DNA of 64,000 nt. Origin: Amorphoplanes friuliensis DSM 7358. Its GTDB lineage: Bacteria > Actinomycetota > Actinomycetes > Mycobacteriales > Micromonosporaceae. Made by a program: the position numbers and the translations under genes. Numbering within the stretch: position 1 is the stretch's first letter; each line of letters starts with the position of its first letter. Below, one piece after another: positions 24,126-33,364 of the stretch. The notes beneath the pieces are model-generated. The model ran no database searches, was not told the DNA's origin, and was given only the letters and a program-made list of their open reading frames with translations. The stretch spans positions 6,473,501-6,537,500 of the forward strand of contig NC_022657.1 of NCBI RefSeq assembly GCF_000494755.1, written 5' to 3'.

Positions 24126-24602
24126 GTGTCCACGCTGATTTTTCTCGATGTTGACGGGCCGTTGATTCCGTTCGGGCCACGCCCCGACGGCCATCGTGGG
24201 CCGCCACCGCATGCCACCGCCGACCATCCGCTGCTGCACCGGCTGAACCCCGCCGACGGTCCGCGCCTGCTGGCGCTGGGCGCTGAACTCGTCTGGGCGA
24301 CCACCTGGATGCGTGAGGCGAACGAGATCATCGCCCCGTTGCTCGGCCTGCCCCAGCTACCGGTGGCGGACTGGCCCGACGACGAACCTCCGGCCGGCCT
24401 GCACTGGAAGACCGCCGGTCTGGTCGCCTGGGCTGCCGGACGTTCGTTCACCTGGATCGACGACGAGATCACCGACACCGACCGGCGCTGGGTCGCCGCC
24501 CATCACCCCGGCCCGGCGCTTCTTCACCGCGTGGATCCCCGGGCCGGCCTCACCGACGCCGACTTCACCGTGCTCAGGGCAGGAGCGAGGCTGGGACCGT
24601 GA
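24126..24602 (+). CDS. HAD-like phosphatase domain protein
   Basis: This 158-residue protein begins IFLDVDGPLIPFG, a HAD motif I with nucleophile D8 and D10. It has a motif II-like WATTWM region (~58-63) and a motif IV-type FTWIDDEITD (~107-116). This short cap-less HAD form resembles the HAD domain of Swiss-army-knife RNA-repair proteins (HAD_SAK-like) but stands alone here. The substrate is unknown. Start GTG 24126. It converges on the transglutaminase-like gene with a short overlap. Confidence 0.75.
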   Translation: MSTLIFLDVDGPLIPFGPRPDGHRGPPPHATADHPLLHRLNPADGPRLLALGAELVWATTWMREANEIIAPLLGLPQLPVADWPDDEPPAGLHWKTAGLVAWAAGRSFTWIDDEITDTDRRWVAAHHPGPALLHRVDPRAGLTDADFTVLRAGARLGP

Positions 24603-25392
24603 GGTCTTGCGCGGCATAGAGATTGGCGGCCGCGTCCTCGTCGTTGCCGGCGCAGACCGTGGCGATCGTGTCCATCAGTTCGTCGTAGTCGGCGCCGGTC
24701 TTGCCCTGGTAGGAGTCGGTCATGCGGCCCCACTCGTCCCACGGCAACATCTCGACCTTGTTGAGGCAGGCGAGGTCCCGGATGGCGTTGCCGCGGATCT
24801 CCCCCGGGCCGAAGTTTTCCGTGCCGGGCACACCGAACTGCATGGCGTCGATGCGGCCCTCGCGGAACGCGATCCACGCCTCGCCGCCGGTCAGGAACTC
24901 CCCCTCGGCCAGGTCCCCGGGGTTCGGCACAAGCGAACTGCCCAGGGTCTCCGGGTCGATGCGGACCCAGCGGTCGTTCTCGCGGTATTCGGTGACCCAG
25001 TGGTCCAGGCCCTTGCCGGCCTGGAAGTACGTGCCGAAGCCGCAGCGGACCTTGGCCGGAATCCCGCGGTAGCGCAGCAGGGCCCCGGCGAGCACCGCGA
25101 AGTGCCGGCAGGTGCCGATCACCCGCTGGGCGGGCTCGCGTGCGACGGTCAGCGGGGCCGGGTTGAGCGCCAGCAGGGCGCCGACGATGCTGTCCGTCGA
25201 CCGGAGCTGGTTCTCGGCGAAACGGTTCTCGACAATGCCGAGCTTCTGGGCGTCGTGGGGCTGGATCACCAGGTGGCGTACCAGGTTGCAGATCTCGAAG
25301 CCCGTGGCCGGCAGGTCGTCCAGTCCGGCTGCGTGAGTCGCGCTGATCGTTGTCAATGGACCGGCTGCCGCGTAGTCAATCGTCCCCGTCAT
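24574..25392 (-). CDS. transglutaminase-like superfamily protein
   Basis: This 272-residue cytoplasmic protein has the papain-like transglutaminase core: VIGTCRHFAVLAGALLRYRGIPAKV with the catalytic Cys at ~94, DHWVTEY with the His (~129), and WVRIDPE with the Asp (~144). The last 100 residues are family-specific and helical. Members may be proteases, amidases or crosslinkers; the target is not known. The start (ATG 25392) is divergent from the 25412 gene, and the two starts are about 20 bases apart. Confidence 0.8.
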   Translation of the reverse strand: MTGTIDYAAAGPLTTISATHAAGLDDLPATGFEICNLVRHLVIQPHDAQKLGIVENRFAENQLRSTDSIVGALLALNPAPLTVAREPAQRVIGTCRHFAVLAGALLRYRGIPAKVRCGFGTYFQAGKGLDHWVTEYRENDRWVRIDPETLGSSLVPNPGDLAEGEFLTGGEAWIAFREGRIDAMQFGVPGTENFGPGEIRGNAIRDLACLNKVEMLPWDEWGRMTDSYQGKTGADYDELMDTIATVCAGNDEDAAANLYAAQDLTVPASLLP

Positions 25393-25411
25393 GGGCGAGA
25401 TACTAGTGAGG

Positions 25412-25918
25412 ATGGGCATCGATTACGGATACGACCTCTACCTGCCGACTCACGCGGTCGGGAAGGCCCTGCTGGCTGTAGCTGCCATCGCCCGGGAAGA
25501 CATCGGGTCGGTGGAGGTGGTCGCGCCCGGCGGGGAGCGGATCACCCTGCCGTTCCGCGGGAAGCCGGCGAACGACGTGGACCACTGGTCGCTCGACGCG
25601 TGCCTGTACTTTCCACTCGGCGACGAAGCGATCCGTGCGTGGGCTGAAGTGGAACGACGCGAAGGCCGGCAGGACGCCCAGGAGCGGATCTGGGTCGGTT
25701 CGATCTATCTGTACTTCTGGCGGGACAGCGGACTGCGTCCCGGATATTCACGGCTGGACTTCACCGCAGCTACCACCAGCATGAGCCGGTTGTTCGAGCA
25801 GTCGGCCAGCATTCGGGGCACTTTCACCGAGCTGGCCAAGTCCGTCGGTGCCGCCCGCCTCGTGCTGGACCGGGAAGGCGACGGCGACGAGGTCTGCTGG
25901 TCGGGCGACGACGTGTGA
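25412..25918 (+). CDS. hypothetical protein
   Basis: Start ATG 25412 is preferred over 25391, because the sequence MGIDYGYDLYLPTH looks like a natural N-terminus. The 168-residue protein has alternating strands and helices (VEVVAPGGERITLPF, IWVGSIYLYFWRDSG, SIRGTFTELAKSVGA) and no membrane segment. Similar unnamed proteins are common in Actinoplanes and Streptomyces. Function unknown. Confidence 0.6.
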   Translation: MGIDYGYDLYLPTHAVGKALLAVAAIAREDIGSVEVVAPGGERITLPFRGKPANDVDHWSLDACLYFPLGDEAIRAWAEVERREGRQDAQERIWVGSIYLYFWRDSGLRPGYSRLDFTAATTSMSRLFEQSASIRGTFTELAKSVGAARLVLDREGDGDEVCWSGDDV

Positions 25919-25966
25919 TGGCCGCAAGCGGCCACCGCCCCCGATGACAAGCCGTGGCGGACCACG

Positions 25967-26662
25967 ATGGCGGGCATGCGTCGCTTGATGGTTGTTGCGC
26001 TTGCGCTGACAGTGGTGGCCGGCGGTTGTGGCAAGGAGGCGGTGCCCGACGAGCCGGTTGCGTTCGGCGCGGCTCCGCCGGTGTCCTCCCAGCTGGAGAT
26101 CACGGCACCCGCCGGTGACGTCGTGCCCGCCGCGAGCTGGCCCAGCGCCTGCAAGTTCCTCACCGACGAAGAGCTCAAGGCGGTACTGCCGCAGGCCACC
26201 GACATCAAGCGGGTACCCCAGGGGGTCTCCATCGTGTCGATCTCCGACAAGAGCCAGACCTCGGTGGCCCCGGAGGGTTCCTGCAGTTACAAGTTCGGCC
26301 TCGAGGGCGCCGCGGCCGAGGAGTTCATCTCGAGCCTGATCGTCACCATCGACGCGGTGGCCGACCCCGAGCTGATCGAGGAGCACTACACCGAGACCCG
26401 CACCTCCGAGAGCAAACGGGACGACCGGAAGCAGTTCGAGAACCAGAGCGATCTCGGGCCCGACGACTGTTACAGCTGGCTCTACGCCACGTCGGAGTTC
26501 CACCTCGTCTGCCGTCAGGGTCCGATGATGTTCGAGGTCCGGGGCAACGGCTCCGGCTCGTTCACCGGGGTGAACGACACCGACCTGACGGCCCGGGCCC
26601 GGGTCTGGCTGGAGAAGGCCCAGGCCCCGGCCGCGAAGATCATCGCCGCGAAGGTGCCCTGA
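25967..26662 (+). CDS. putative lipoprotein, DUF3558-like
   Basis: This 231-residue protein has an N-terminal signal peptide with lipobox VVAGGC (Cys at ~21), so it is anchored outside the membrane. The mature part has the Cys-containing CKFLTDEELKAVLP and the later DDCYSWLY and LVCR, consistent with a disulfide-bonded DUF3558-type fold common in actinobacterial lipoproteins. Its role is unknown. It converges on the GT2 gene with a 23-base overlap of the 3' ends. Confidence 0.75.
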   Translation: MAGMRRLMVVALALTVVAGGCGKEAVPDEPVAFGAAPPVSSQLEITAPAGDVVPAASWPSACKFLTDEELKAVLPQATDIKRVPQGVSIVSISDKSQTSVAPEGSCSYKFGLEGAAAEEFISSLIVTIDAVADPELIEEHYTETRTSESKRDDRKQFENQSDLGPDDCYSWLYATSEFHLVCRQGPMMFEVRGNGSGSFTGVNDTDLTARARVWLEKAQAPAAKIIAAKVP

Positions 26663-27341
26663 GGCTCAGGGCCAGGGAGCGCAGCAAGGGCCAGTAGATG
26701 CGGGCCGAGTCCGACAGAGCGCCGAAGTGGGAAGACGCGTTGTCCTTCAGATAGGTCGTGTCGATGACGACCTCGTCCATCGGCCGGCCGGTCCGCACCG
26801 CCTCGATCAGAACGCTCATCTCGTACTCGAAGCGTTCGCCCTGGACCGTCAGCAGCCACTCGAGCTGATCGGCGGGGAATGCCCGCAGGCCGGTCTGGGT
26901 GTCCTGCACCGGACGGCCGGTCGCCGCCCGGAACAGCGTCTGCGTCACCGCGTTGCCGAACTTGCTGCGCAGCGGCACATCGTCCTCGAACTGGCGCACG
27001 CCCAGCACGATATGGCCGGTCTCCGCAGCCCGCGCGGCCACCCGCAGGATGTCCTCGACACTGTGCTGGCCGTCAGCATCGGCGCAGACGACCGTCTGGC
27101 CAGGACGGTGCTCAGCCGCGTACCGGAAGCCGGTTTTGAGGGCCTCGCCCTTGCCCCGGTTGCGGTCGTGGCGCAGGACCGTCGCGCCGAGGGTTTCGGA
27201 GGTCTCGAGGACCTGGGTGGACGGTGGTCCGCTGCCGTCGTCGACGACGAGCAGGTCGGCCTCCGGGGCGGCGGCGCGCAGCTCGGTGAGCAGGCTGGGC
27301 AGCCGGTCGCTCGGTTGGTAGACCGGGAAGAGCAGGATCAC
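26640..27341 (-). CDS. GT2 glycosyltransferase (DPM1-like)
   Basis: This 233-residue GT-A enzyme has LLVVDDGSGPPS (nucleotide binding), GKGEALKTGF, VVCADADGQH with the DxD metal motif (~87-89), and DTQTGLRAFP, the acceptor loop typical of polyprenol-phosphate mannose/glucose synthases. It has no C-terminal membrane helices, so it is the short DPM1-like form. It would supply a lipid-linked sugar donor, perhaps for GT-C enzymes such as the GT87 protein. The start is GTG 27341. Confidence 0.85.
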   Translation of the reverse strand: MILLFPVYQPSDRLPSLLTELRAAAPEADLLVVDDGSGPPSTQVLETSETLGATVLRHDRNRGKGEALKTGFRYAAEHRPGQTVVCADADGQHSVEDILRVAARAAETGHIVLGVRQFEDDVPLRSKFGNAVTQTLFRAATGRPVQDTQTGLRAFPADQLEWLLTVQGERFEYEMSVLIEAVRTGRPMDEVVIDTTYLKDNASSHFGALSDSARIYWPLLRSLALSLRAPSRR

Positions 27342-27379
27342 CAGGGCCTCCTAGGCGGGTCCCGGTCGCCTTACCCTTT

Positions 27380-27988
27380 TTACGAAGCCGACAATCCGCG
27401 CAGGAGGGCGACCATCCTCCGTTCGCGCCGCAGAAGCCGGTCAGCGTCGCGGGTCCCGAGCAGACCGAGCCGCGCGGCCAGGTGCACGGCCCGCTCGCCG
27501 CGGCGTGCTCCGGCCTGGTCGTTCTCCGTTACCGGTACGCCCAGAAGCGCCGGACCCCGCAGCCCGAGCACCTTGCCGGCCAGGAACCTGACCCGCGGCA
27601 GATGCCACGCATGGGTGACCAGCCCGAGTGGCTGCGCGGGTGTGAAGACGTGCCCGTCGAGCAGCCCGTCCTCCACGGTGTGCAGCAGGTTCTCCAGCGT
27701 GCTGCGCGACCGCGTCTCGGCCCGCAGCTCGGCGAAGCGGTCCAGCCCGGCCGCCTGAGCCTCGCGCAGCATCAGGTCACCCTCGCGGGAGCCGTCCGGT
27801 GGCTCGGGTGCGCCCTCGCAGGCCTCGGCCCAGCCGCCGGTGAAGACGATCCGCCCGGCGAACGCGTGCGCGCGGGCGTAGGCAGCGGCGGCCCGGACCC
27901 GGGCGGAGCTGGACGCGGTCAGCGAGAACCGGTCATCGGCGCAGGTCAGCCCGCGCCCGAAGACCAGCAGCAGGGAGGCGGTCGGCAT
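27380..27988 (-). CDS. YdcF-like (DUF218/ElyC-SanA) envelope protein
   Basis: This 202-residue protein begins LLLVFGRGLTCADDRFSL and has IVFTGGW and SRSTLENLLHT (~92-102), followed by LGLVTHAWHLPRVRFLA, the conserved DUF218 core. The family is linked to envelope maintenance, but the reaction is unknown. No signal peptide is evident. It ends about 40 bases before the GT2 gene on the same strand, so co-transcription is likely. Confidence 0.8.
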   Translation of the reverse strand: MPTASLLLVFGRGLTCADDRFSLTASSSARVRAAAAYARAHAFAGRIVFTGGWAEACEGAPEPPDGSREGDLMLREAQAAGLDRFAELRAETRSRSTLENLLHTVEDGLLDGHVFTPAQPLGLVTHAWHLPRVRFLAGKVLGLRGPALLGVPVTENDQAGARRGERAVHLAARLGLLGTRDADRLLRRERRMVALLRGLSAS

Positions 27989-28004
27989 GGCTCCCCAGCG
28001 TAGA

Positions 28005-28688
28005 TCAGAGCGGGACCGGTCCGCCCCACAGGCGCAGGAAGAGGACGCCGAGCGCGTCGAGGATCATCAGCAGGAACGGGTAGGTCAGGGGGAAGAAGCA
28101 GCAGACGAGCAGGATCAGCACGCCGATGTTCTTGTCCTCGAACCACAGGCGGTAGCCCTGCATACCCGGGCCGGGCTGCTTCTGCGCCGACCACAGGATG
28201 CCGAAGCCGTCCAGCGGCGGCATCGGGATCAGCGCGAGCAGGCCGAAGGCCAGCAGGCCCACGGCCAGGCACAACAGCACCTGCTCGGCCAGTGGCAGCG
28301 TGAAGCCGCGCAGCACGTCCGACATGTTCAGGGCGGACAGGTAGTTGTCCGGGAAGAGCAGCACGTAGGCCAGGAACAGCAGCTGGGCGACCAGGATGCA
28401 CACGATCGGGCCCGACGCGAAGACCAGAGCCGCGCGGCCGCGGCCCTGATAGCGCGGGATCTCGTCGACCGAGATGGTCTTGCCCCAGCCCATGCCGCCC
28501 ACGGCGGCGGCGACCGCGCCGAACGGGTCGATGTCCTCGCGCAGGCGTGGGGCGACGGGCTCGCGGCGTTCGGTCAGGTGCAGGGCGCGGGCGGTGACGC
28601 GGATGGCGACAGCGCGCAGCAGCAGCCCGAGCAGGAAGGCGCCGACCAGCGCGACGAACGCGACCGGTTCGCCGAGGGCGAAGAGCAA
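28005..28688 (-). CDS. site-2 protease-like membrane protein lacking HExxH
   Basis: This 227-residue polytopic protein has about five helices and a PMPPLDGFGIL motif (~152-162) matching the third conserved site-2 protease motif (NxxPxxxLDG). The first motif, HExxH, is replaced by RAVAIRVTARAL near residue 27, so proteolysis is not expected. Such pseudo-S2P proteins occur beside parA/scpA in actinobacteria. TTG 28688 starts one base after the parA-type stop, so the two genes form an operon. Confidence 0.75.
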   Translation of the reverse strand: MLFALGEPVAFVALVGAFLLGLLLRAVAIRVTARALHLTERREPVAPRLREDIDPFGAVAAAVGGMGWGKTISVDEIPRYQGRGRAALVFASGPIVCILVAQLLFLAYVLLFPDNYLSALNMSDVLRGFTLPLAEQVLLCLAVGLLAFGLLALIPMPPLDGFGILWSAQKQPGPGMQGYRLWFEDKNIGVLILLVCCFFPLTYPFLLMILDALGVLFLRLWGGPVPL

Positions 28689-28689
28689 G

Positions 28690-29622
28690 TCAGCCTCGTT
28701 CGTCCTTCGCGGCGATGACCTCGCGGGCGAGCTGGCGGTAGTTGCGGGCGCCGGACGAGGCCGGGTCCAGGCTGGTGATCGGCGCGCCGGCCACCGTGGA
28801 CTCCGGGAACTTCACCGTCTTGGTGATGACCGTCTGGTAGACCTTGTCGCCGAACGCCTCCACGACCCGCTGCAGCACCTGGCGGCAGTGGGTGGTGCGG
28901 CTGTCGTACATGGTGGCGAGGATGCCTTCGAGCTCGAGGTCGAAGTTGAGCCGCTCGCGGACCTTGTCGATGGTGTCGAGCAGCAGCGCCACACCGCGAA
29001 GGCTGAAGAACTCGCACTCCAGCGGGATGAGCACGCCGTGCGCGATGGTCAGGGCGTTGATCGCCAGCAGGCCCAGGGAGGGCTGGCAGTCGATCAGGAT
29101 GAAGTCGTACTCCTTGCGGACCGTGCGCAGGACCCGGGCCAGCGCCATCTCGCGGGCGACCTCGTTGACCAGCTGGATCTCGGCCGCGGACAGGTCGATG
29201 TTGGCCGGCAGCAGGTGCAGCCCGGCCACATCGGTCTTGATGATGACGTCCTCGGCGGTGACATCGTCCTGCATGAGCAGGTTGTAGATGCTCAGGTCGA
29301 GGTTGTGCGGGTTGACGCCGAGACCGACCGAGCAGGCGCCCTGCGGGTCGAAGTCGACGAGCAGCACCTTGCGGCCGTACTCCGCCAGCGCCGCACCCAG
29401 GTTGATGGTCGTCGTGGTCTTGCCGACGCCACCCTTCTGGTTGGCGAGCGCGATGATCCGCGCCGGGCCGTGCCGATCGGTCGGCATGGGCTCGGGGATC
29501 GGGCGGCGCATCGTGTACGCCGTGGGGTCGGCGGGTCCGAGGTCGGCACCGAGATCGAGGGAGCTCTGCTGGTCGCGCAGGGCCGAGGTCCACGCCTCCG
29601 CGCGATCGTGGTTCCCGCTCAT
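28690..29622 (-). CDS. parA: ParA/Soj-type chromosome partitioning ATPase
   Basis: This 310-residue protein has an unstructured N-terminus (~1-50) and the deviant Walker A IIALANQKGGVGKTTTTINLG (K63 to T70). It also has LLVDFDPQGACSVGLG and FILIDCQPSLG, which is Walker B. These are diagnostic of MinD/ParA-type dimerising ATPases that position DNA or complexes on the nucleoid. In actinobacteria this parA copy sits with xerD and segregation genes rather than at oriC, and may work with ScpAB. No parB gene is visible here. Confidence 0.9.
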   Translation of the reverse strand: MSGNHDRAEAWTSALRDQQSSLDLGADLGPADPTAYTMRRPIPEPMPTDRHGPARIIALANQKGGVGKTTTTINLGAALAEYGRKVLLVDFDPQGACSVGLGVNPHNLDLSIYNLLMQDDVTAEDVIIKTDVAGLHLLPANIDLSAAEIQLVNEVAREMALARVLRTVRKEYDFILIDCQPSLGLLAINALTIAHGVLIPLECEFFSLRGVALLLDTIDKVRERLNFDLELEGILATMYDSRTTHCRQVLQRVVEAFGDKVYQTVITKTVKFPESTVAGAPITSLDPASSGARNYRQLAREVIAAKDERG

Positions 29623-29734
29623 CTACCTAGCCCCCTCTCGACCCGCAGCCGGAGCCGATGCCCGACTGTACGCCACGGAGACCGCCCATCCGGGGTCAGC
29701 CGTTCGGCGTGTCGCGCCGACTCACGCTCACCTT

Positions 29735-30646
29735 TCAACGAGCGCGCGGGTGCGAGGTCGCGTACACCTCGCGAAGTCGGTCCACTGTCACCAGGGTGTA
29801 GACCTGCGTGGTCGTCACGGAGGCGTGCCCGAGCAGCTCCTGGACGACGCGGACGTCGGCGCCGCCGTCGAGCAGATGGGTGGCGTAGGAGTGCCGCAGT
29901 GTGTGCGGGGACACGGCGTGGGGTCCCTCGACCGGGAGCCCGGCGGCCTCGGCGGCGCGGTGCAGGATCGTCCACGCGCTCTGCCGCGACAGCGGTCCCC
30001 CGCGCTGGTTGAGGAAGACCGCCGGTGTGCCCCGGCCCTTCGACGCCAGTTCCGGCCGTTGCTGCACCAGGTACGCCTCCAGCGCCGTCCGGGCGTACCG
30101 TCCGAGCGGGACGAGCCGGGTCCGCCCGCCCTTGCCGTGCAGGGTGACCGCCGGATCGCCCTCGAAGGACAGGTCGTCGACAGCCAGACCGACCGCCTCG
30201 GAGATGCGCGCGCCCGTGCCGTACAGGAACTCCAGCAGGGCCTTGTCGCGCAGCGATGTCGGGACCTCCAGCAGCCGCGTGACCTGGTCGACGTCGAGGG
30301 CCTTGGGCAGGCGTTTGGGCGGGGCCGGCGGTTTGACGTCGCGGGTCACGTCGTGCGCGACGATGCCCTCGCGGGCGGCGAAACGGTGCAGGCCACGGAC
30401 CGCGCTCATCGCCCGGGCCGCCGACGCGGTCGACAGCGCCGGATGCTCGGGCGAGCCGGTGCGCAGCTGCGAGAGATGCGAGAAGACTTCGGCTTCGGTG
30501 ACCGCGGACAGCTCGGTGACGTCGGCCGCTTCCAGGGTCTCCAGGTAACGGTCCAGGTCCCGCCGGTACGAGGCCAGGGTGTTGCGCGACAGGCCGCGCT
30601 CGACCGTGAGGTGATCGAGATAGGTCTGCACGGCCCGTCGCAGCAC
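29735..30646 (-). CDS. xerD: tyrosine recombinase XerD
   Basis: This 303-residue recombinase begins LRRAVQTYLDHLTVERGLSRNTL, the SAM-like DNA-binding domain. Its catalytic domain has the Arg in GTGARISEAVGL, HTLRHSYATHLL (H-x-x-R), LGHASVTTTQVYT (His and Tyr nucleophile) and an HGKGGRTRLVPL lysine strand. With XerC it resolves chromosome dimers at dif. The start is GTG 30646, 8 bases after the ald stop. Its position with ald and parA matches the usual actinobacterial order. Confidence 0.93.
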   Translation of the reverse strand: MLRRAVQTYLDHLTVERGLSRNTLASYRRDLDRYLETLEAADVTELSAVTEAEVFSHLSQLRTGSPEHPALSTASAARAMSAVRGLHRFAAREGIVAHDVTRDVKPPAPPKRLPKALDVDQVTRLLEVPTSLRDKALLEFLYGTGARISEAVGLAVDDLSFEGDPAVTLHGKGGRTRLVPLGRYARTALEAYLVQQRPELASKGRGTPAVFLNQRGGPLSRQSAWTILHRAAEAAGLPVEGPHAVSPHTLRHSYATHLLDGGADVRVVQELLGHASVTTTQVYTLVTVDRLREVYATSHPRAR

Positions 30647-30654
30647 CGCTGAAC

Positions 30655-31770
30655 TCAGCTGAGCACCTCGGCCAGGCTCAGCGCCTGCATGCCGTGCGCC
30701 TCGGCCACCGGCCCGTACGTGACGTGCCCGTCGTGGGTGTTGAGGCCCAGGGCCAGCGCCGGGTCGGCCTTGATCGCGTCGCGCCAGCCCAGGTTGGCCA
30801 GCTCCAGCGCGTACGGCAGGGTGACGTTGGTCAGGGCGTAGGTGCTGGTGTGCGGGACCGCACCCGGCATGTTGGCCACGCAGTAGAACATCGACTCGTG
30901 GACCTTGTAGACCGGGTCCGCGTGCGTGGTCGGCCGGGAGTCCTCGAAGCAGCCGCCCTGGTCGATCGCGATGTCGACGAGCACACTGCCCGGCTTCATC
31001 CGCGAGACGAGGTCGTTGGAGATCAGGTTCGGCGCCTTCGCGCCGGGCACCAGCACCGCGCCGATCACCAGGTCGGCGTCGATGACGGCCTTCTCGATCT
31101 CGTACGCGTTGGACGCGATCGTCTGCAGGTGTCCGCGGTAGTCGGCGTCGGCCGCACGCAGCCGGGCGATGTTCTTGTCGAGCACCAGCACCTCGGCCTG
31201 CATGCCGAGCGCGATCGCCGCGGCGTTCATGCCGGAGACACCCGCGCCGATGACAACGACCTTCGCGGCGTAGACGCCGGGGACGCCACCCATGAGCACG
31301 CCGCGGCCGCCACCGGAACGCATCAGGTGGTACGAGCCGACCTGCGGCGCGAGGCGCCCGGCAACCTCGGACATCGGCGCGAGCAGCGGCAGGCTGCGGT
31401 CGGGCAGCTCCACCGTCTCGTACGCGATGGCGGTGACCCGGCGGTCCAGCAGCGCGTCGGTGCACTCCTTCGACGCCGCCAGGTGCAGGTAGGTGAAGAG
31501 CAGCTGGCCCTCACGCATGCGGGCGTACTCCTCGGCGATGGGCTCCTTGACCTTGAGGATCAGGTCACCGGTCGCCCACACCGCGTCGGGGCCCTCGAGG
31601 ATCGTGGCGCCCGCGGCGGTGTAGTCCGCGTCCGTGATCGAGGACCCGGCACCCGCGCCGGCCTGCACGAACACCTCGTGGCCGGCCCGGTTCAGCTCGA
31701 AGACCCCCGCGGGGGTGATCGCGACCCGGAACTCGTTGTTCTTGACTTCGCTCGGAATGCCGACCTTCAT
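30655..31770 (-). CDS. ald: alanine dehydrogenase
   Basis: This 371-residue protein has the full alanine dehydrogenase/PNT-like pattern: MKVGIPSEVKNNEFRVAI at the start (substrate Arg), LLFTYLHLA with K and H nearby, the Rossmann motif VVVIGAGVSGMNAAAIALGM (~170-189), and DIAIDQGGCFEDSRPTTH (~268-285). It catalyses NAD-dependent interconversion of alanine with pyruvate and ammonia. Length and motifs are normal. It is followed immediately by xerD, typical for actinobacteria. Confidence 0.95.
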   Translation of the reverse strand: MKVGIPSEVKNNEFRVAITPAGVFELNRAGHEVFVQAGAGAGSSITDADYTAAGATILEGPDAVWATGDLILKVKEPIAEEYARMREGQLLFTYLHLAASKECTDALLDRRVTAIAYETVELPDRSLPLLAPMSEVAGRLAPQVGSYHLMRSGGGRGVLMGGVPGVYAAKVVVIGAGVSGMNAAAIALGMQAEVLVLDKNIARLRAADADYRGHLQTIASNAYEIEKAVIDADLVIGAVLVPGAKAPNLISNDLVSRMKPGSVLVDIAIDQGGCFEDSRPTTHADPVYKVHESMFYCVANMPGAVPHTSTYALTNVTLPYALELANLGWRDAIKADPALALGLNTHDGHVTYGPVAEAHGMQALSLAEVLS

Positions 31771-31972
31771 CGAGTCGACACCGTCCTTTCCGGGAGAGAC
31801 GTCGATGGCTCATACCCGAGACGGGCTGCTTCGCAGACTACCGTCCCACCAAGTGGAAGATACTGCCGCTGTGTTACCTGAAGATCAAGAAGAACTAACC
31901 TGGCCATGCCCCATCCGGCTCCTCCGTCACTGCAGGCATCGATCAGTTCTTGTCGTACCCCGGTGAGAATGT

Positions 31973-33279
31973 GTGCCGGTGCACCTGCGTTACCGATTTC
32001 GGATCTACCCGGACGCCGCCCAGCGCCTCGCACTGGCTCGAGCGTTCGGCTGCGCTCGCGTGGTCTTCAACGATGGCCTGCGCATGCGGCGTCAGGCGTG
32101 GGAACAGGGCCTTCCGTTCGTGACGAACAGCGAGCTGTCCAAGCAGGTGATTACCGTTGCGAAGAAGACGCCGGAACGGGCCTGGCTCAGTGAGGTCTCC
32201 ACCGCGGTGCTTCAGCAGGCACTCGGAGATCTCAACGAGGCGTACCGCAACTTCTTCGGTTCTGTGTCAGGCAAGCACAAGGGCCAGAAGATGGCTCCGC
32301 CCCGGTTTCGCTCTCGCAAGGACAGCCGGCAAGCGATCCGCTTCACCAAAAACACCCGGTTCAAGATCCTGGACAACGGCAGGCTGCGCTTGCTGAAGGT
32401 CGGCGACGTTGCCGTGCGCTGGTCGCGCAGTCTGCCCTCCGAGCCCACCTCGGTGACGATCATCCGGGATGCGGCAGGTCGATACTTCGCGTCCTTCGTT
32501 GTCCAGACGGCCGGGAATGACATCCTGCCGCCCCTCGCAACTGAGGTCGGCATCGATCTTGGTCTGACCCACTTCGCCGTGCTGTCGGACGGCACGAAGA
32601 TCACAGCTCCGAAGTTCCTGCGGCGCGCCGCACGCAAGCTTCGGCGGCTACAGCAAAGTCTGGCCCGCAAGCAGCCGGGCAGCGCGAATCGGAAGAAGGC
32701 CGTTGTCAAGGTGGCCCGCGCTCATGCCCGGGTCGCCGACAGCCGGCGGGACTGGCAGCACAAACTCTCCACGACGATCATCCGCGACAACCAAGCGGTG
32801 TACGTCGAGGACCTGTGTGTTGCCGGTATCGGGCGAACGAGGCTCGCCAAGTCCGTCCACGACGCTGGGTGGGCTAACTTCACCACCATGCTTGAGTACA
32901 AAGCAGCCCGGCACGGACGAACCTTCGCCAAGATTGACCGGTTCTTCCCCTCGACGCGGCAGTGCTCAGCATGTGGCCTGGTCGGCGAGAAGATTCCGCT
33001 CAGCACCCGCACGTGGAATTGCGTCTGCGGGACAAGCCATGACAGGGACATCAACGCCGCGCTGAACATCCTGGCCGCCGGACGGGCGGACAGGCTAAAC
33101 GGCCGTGGAGCGAGCGTAAGTCCGGTATCTGTGCCGGCAGCACGCGGTGAAGCGGAAATCCGCTCGGGCGCCGTGCAGATCGTGCGACGTGCCGGGAATC
33201 CCCGACCTTCTGGCGGGGAGAACGTCAAGCCGAGCATCACAACATTCGAACAGCACGGGGACACTTCACAGCTTGAAAG
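31973..33279 (+). mobile_element. solo TnpB (IS605/IS607-type) insertion
   Basis: The TnpB coding region without a transposase gene sits between ald and a luciferase-like gene. The right end is placed at TGAAAG (33274-33279), because the same hexamer closes the other TnpB element in this window. The left end, somewhere in 31771-31973, could not be defined. Confidence 0.5.
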
Positions 33280-33364
33280 TCACCCGGTCCGCAAGGCTGG
33301 TGACGATGCTCACGCCGGACAGCAAGCAGTTGGTAACCGGTCAGGTCAGGCGGACGATCGGTGG
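31973..33364 (+). CDS. tnpB: TnpB RNA-guided nuclease, open in frame into the next gene
   Basis: From GTG 31973 (or GTG 31979) the frame encodes a TnpB of IS605/IS607-type elements. It has an N-terminal YRFRIYPDAAQ wedge start, RuvC-I GIDLGLTHFAVLSDG (~188-202), RuvC-II YVEDLCV, the zinc ribbon CSACG and CVCG, and RuvC-III HDRDINAALNI (~352). No TnpA is beside it. The natural C-terminus should lie near 33200-33280, but there is no stop there: the frame continues through the element's right end into the luciferase-like gene. The protein could thus be made as an 802-residue fusion. All active-site residues appear intact. Confidence 0.8.
33170..33279 (+). ncRNA. putative omegaRNA (reRNA) region of the first TnpB element
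   Basis: The 3' end of the TnpB coding sequence contains a CCCCG...CGGGG stem (about 33199-33217) and ends in TGAAAG. TnpB guide RNAs are known to derive from this part of the element, with the guide beginning just outside. If so, the guide would start TCACCCGGTCCGCAAGG. Structural evidence only. Confidence 0.35.

Noticed and set aside
24313..25647. A 444-codon plus-strand frame spanning the HAD and transglutaminase genes
   Set aside because: It is a shadow of two convergent genes with intact motifs in their own frames.
29735..31465. A 576-codon minus-strand frame beginning inside ald
   Set aside because: Only its 3' part (from GTG 30646) is xerD. The 5' part is an out-of-frame shadow of ald, whose own frame is complete.
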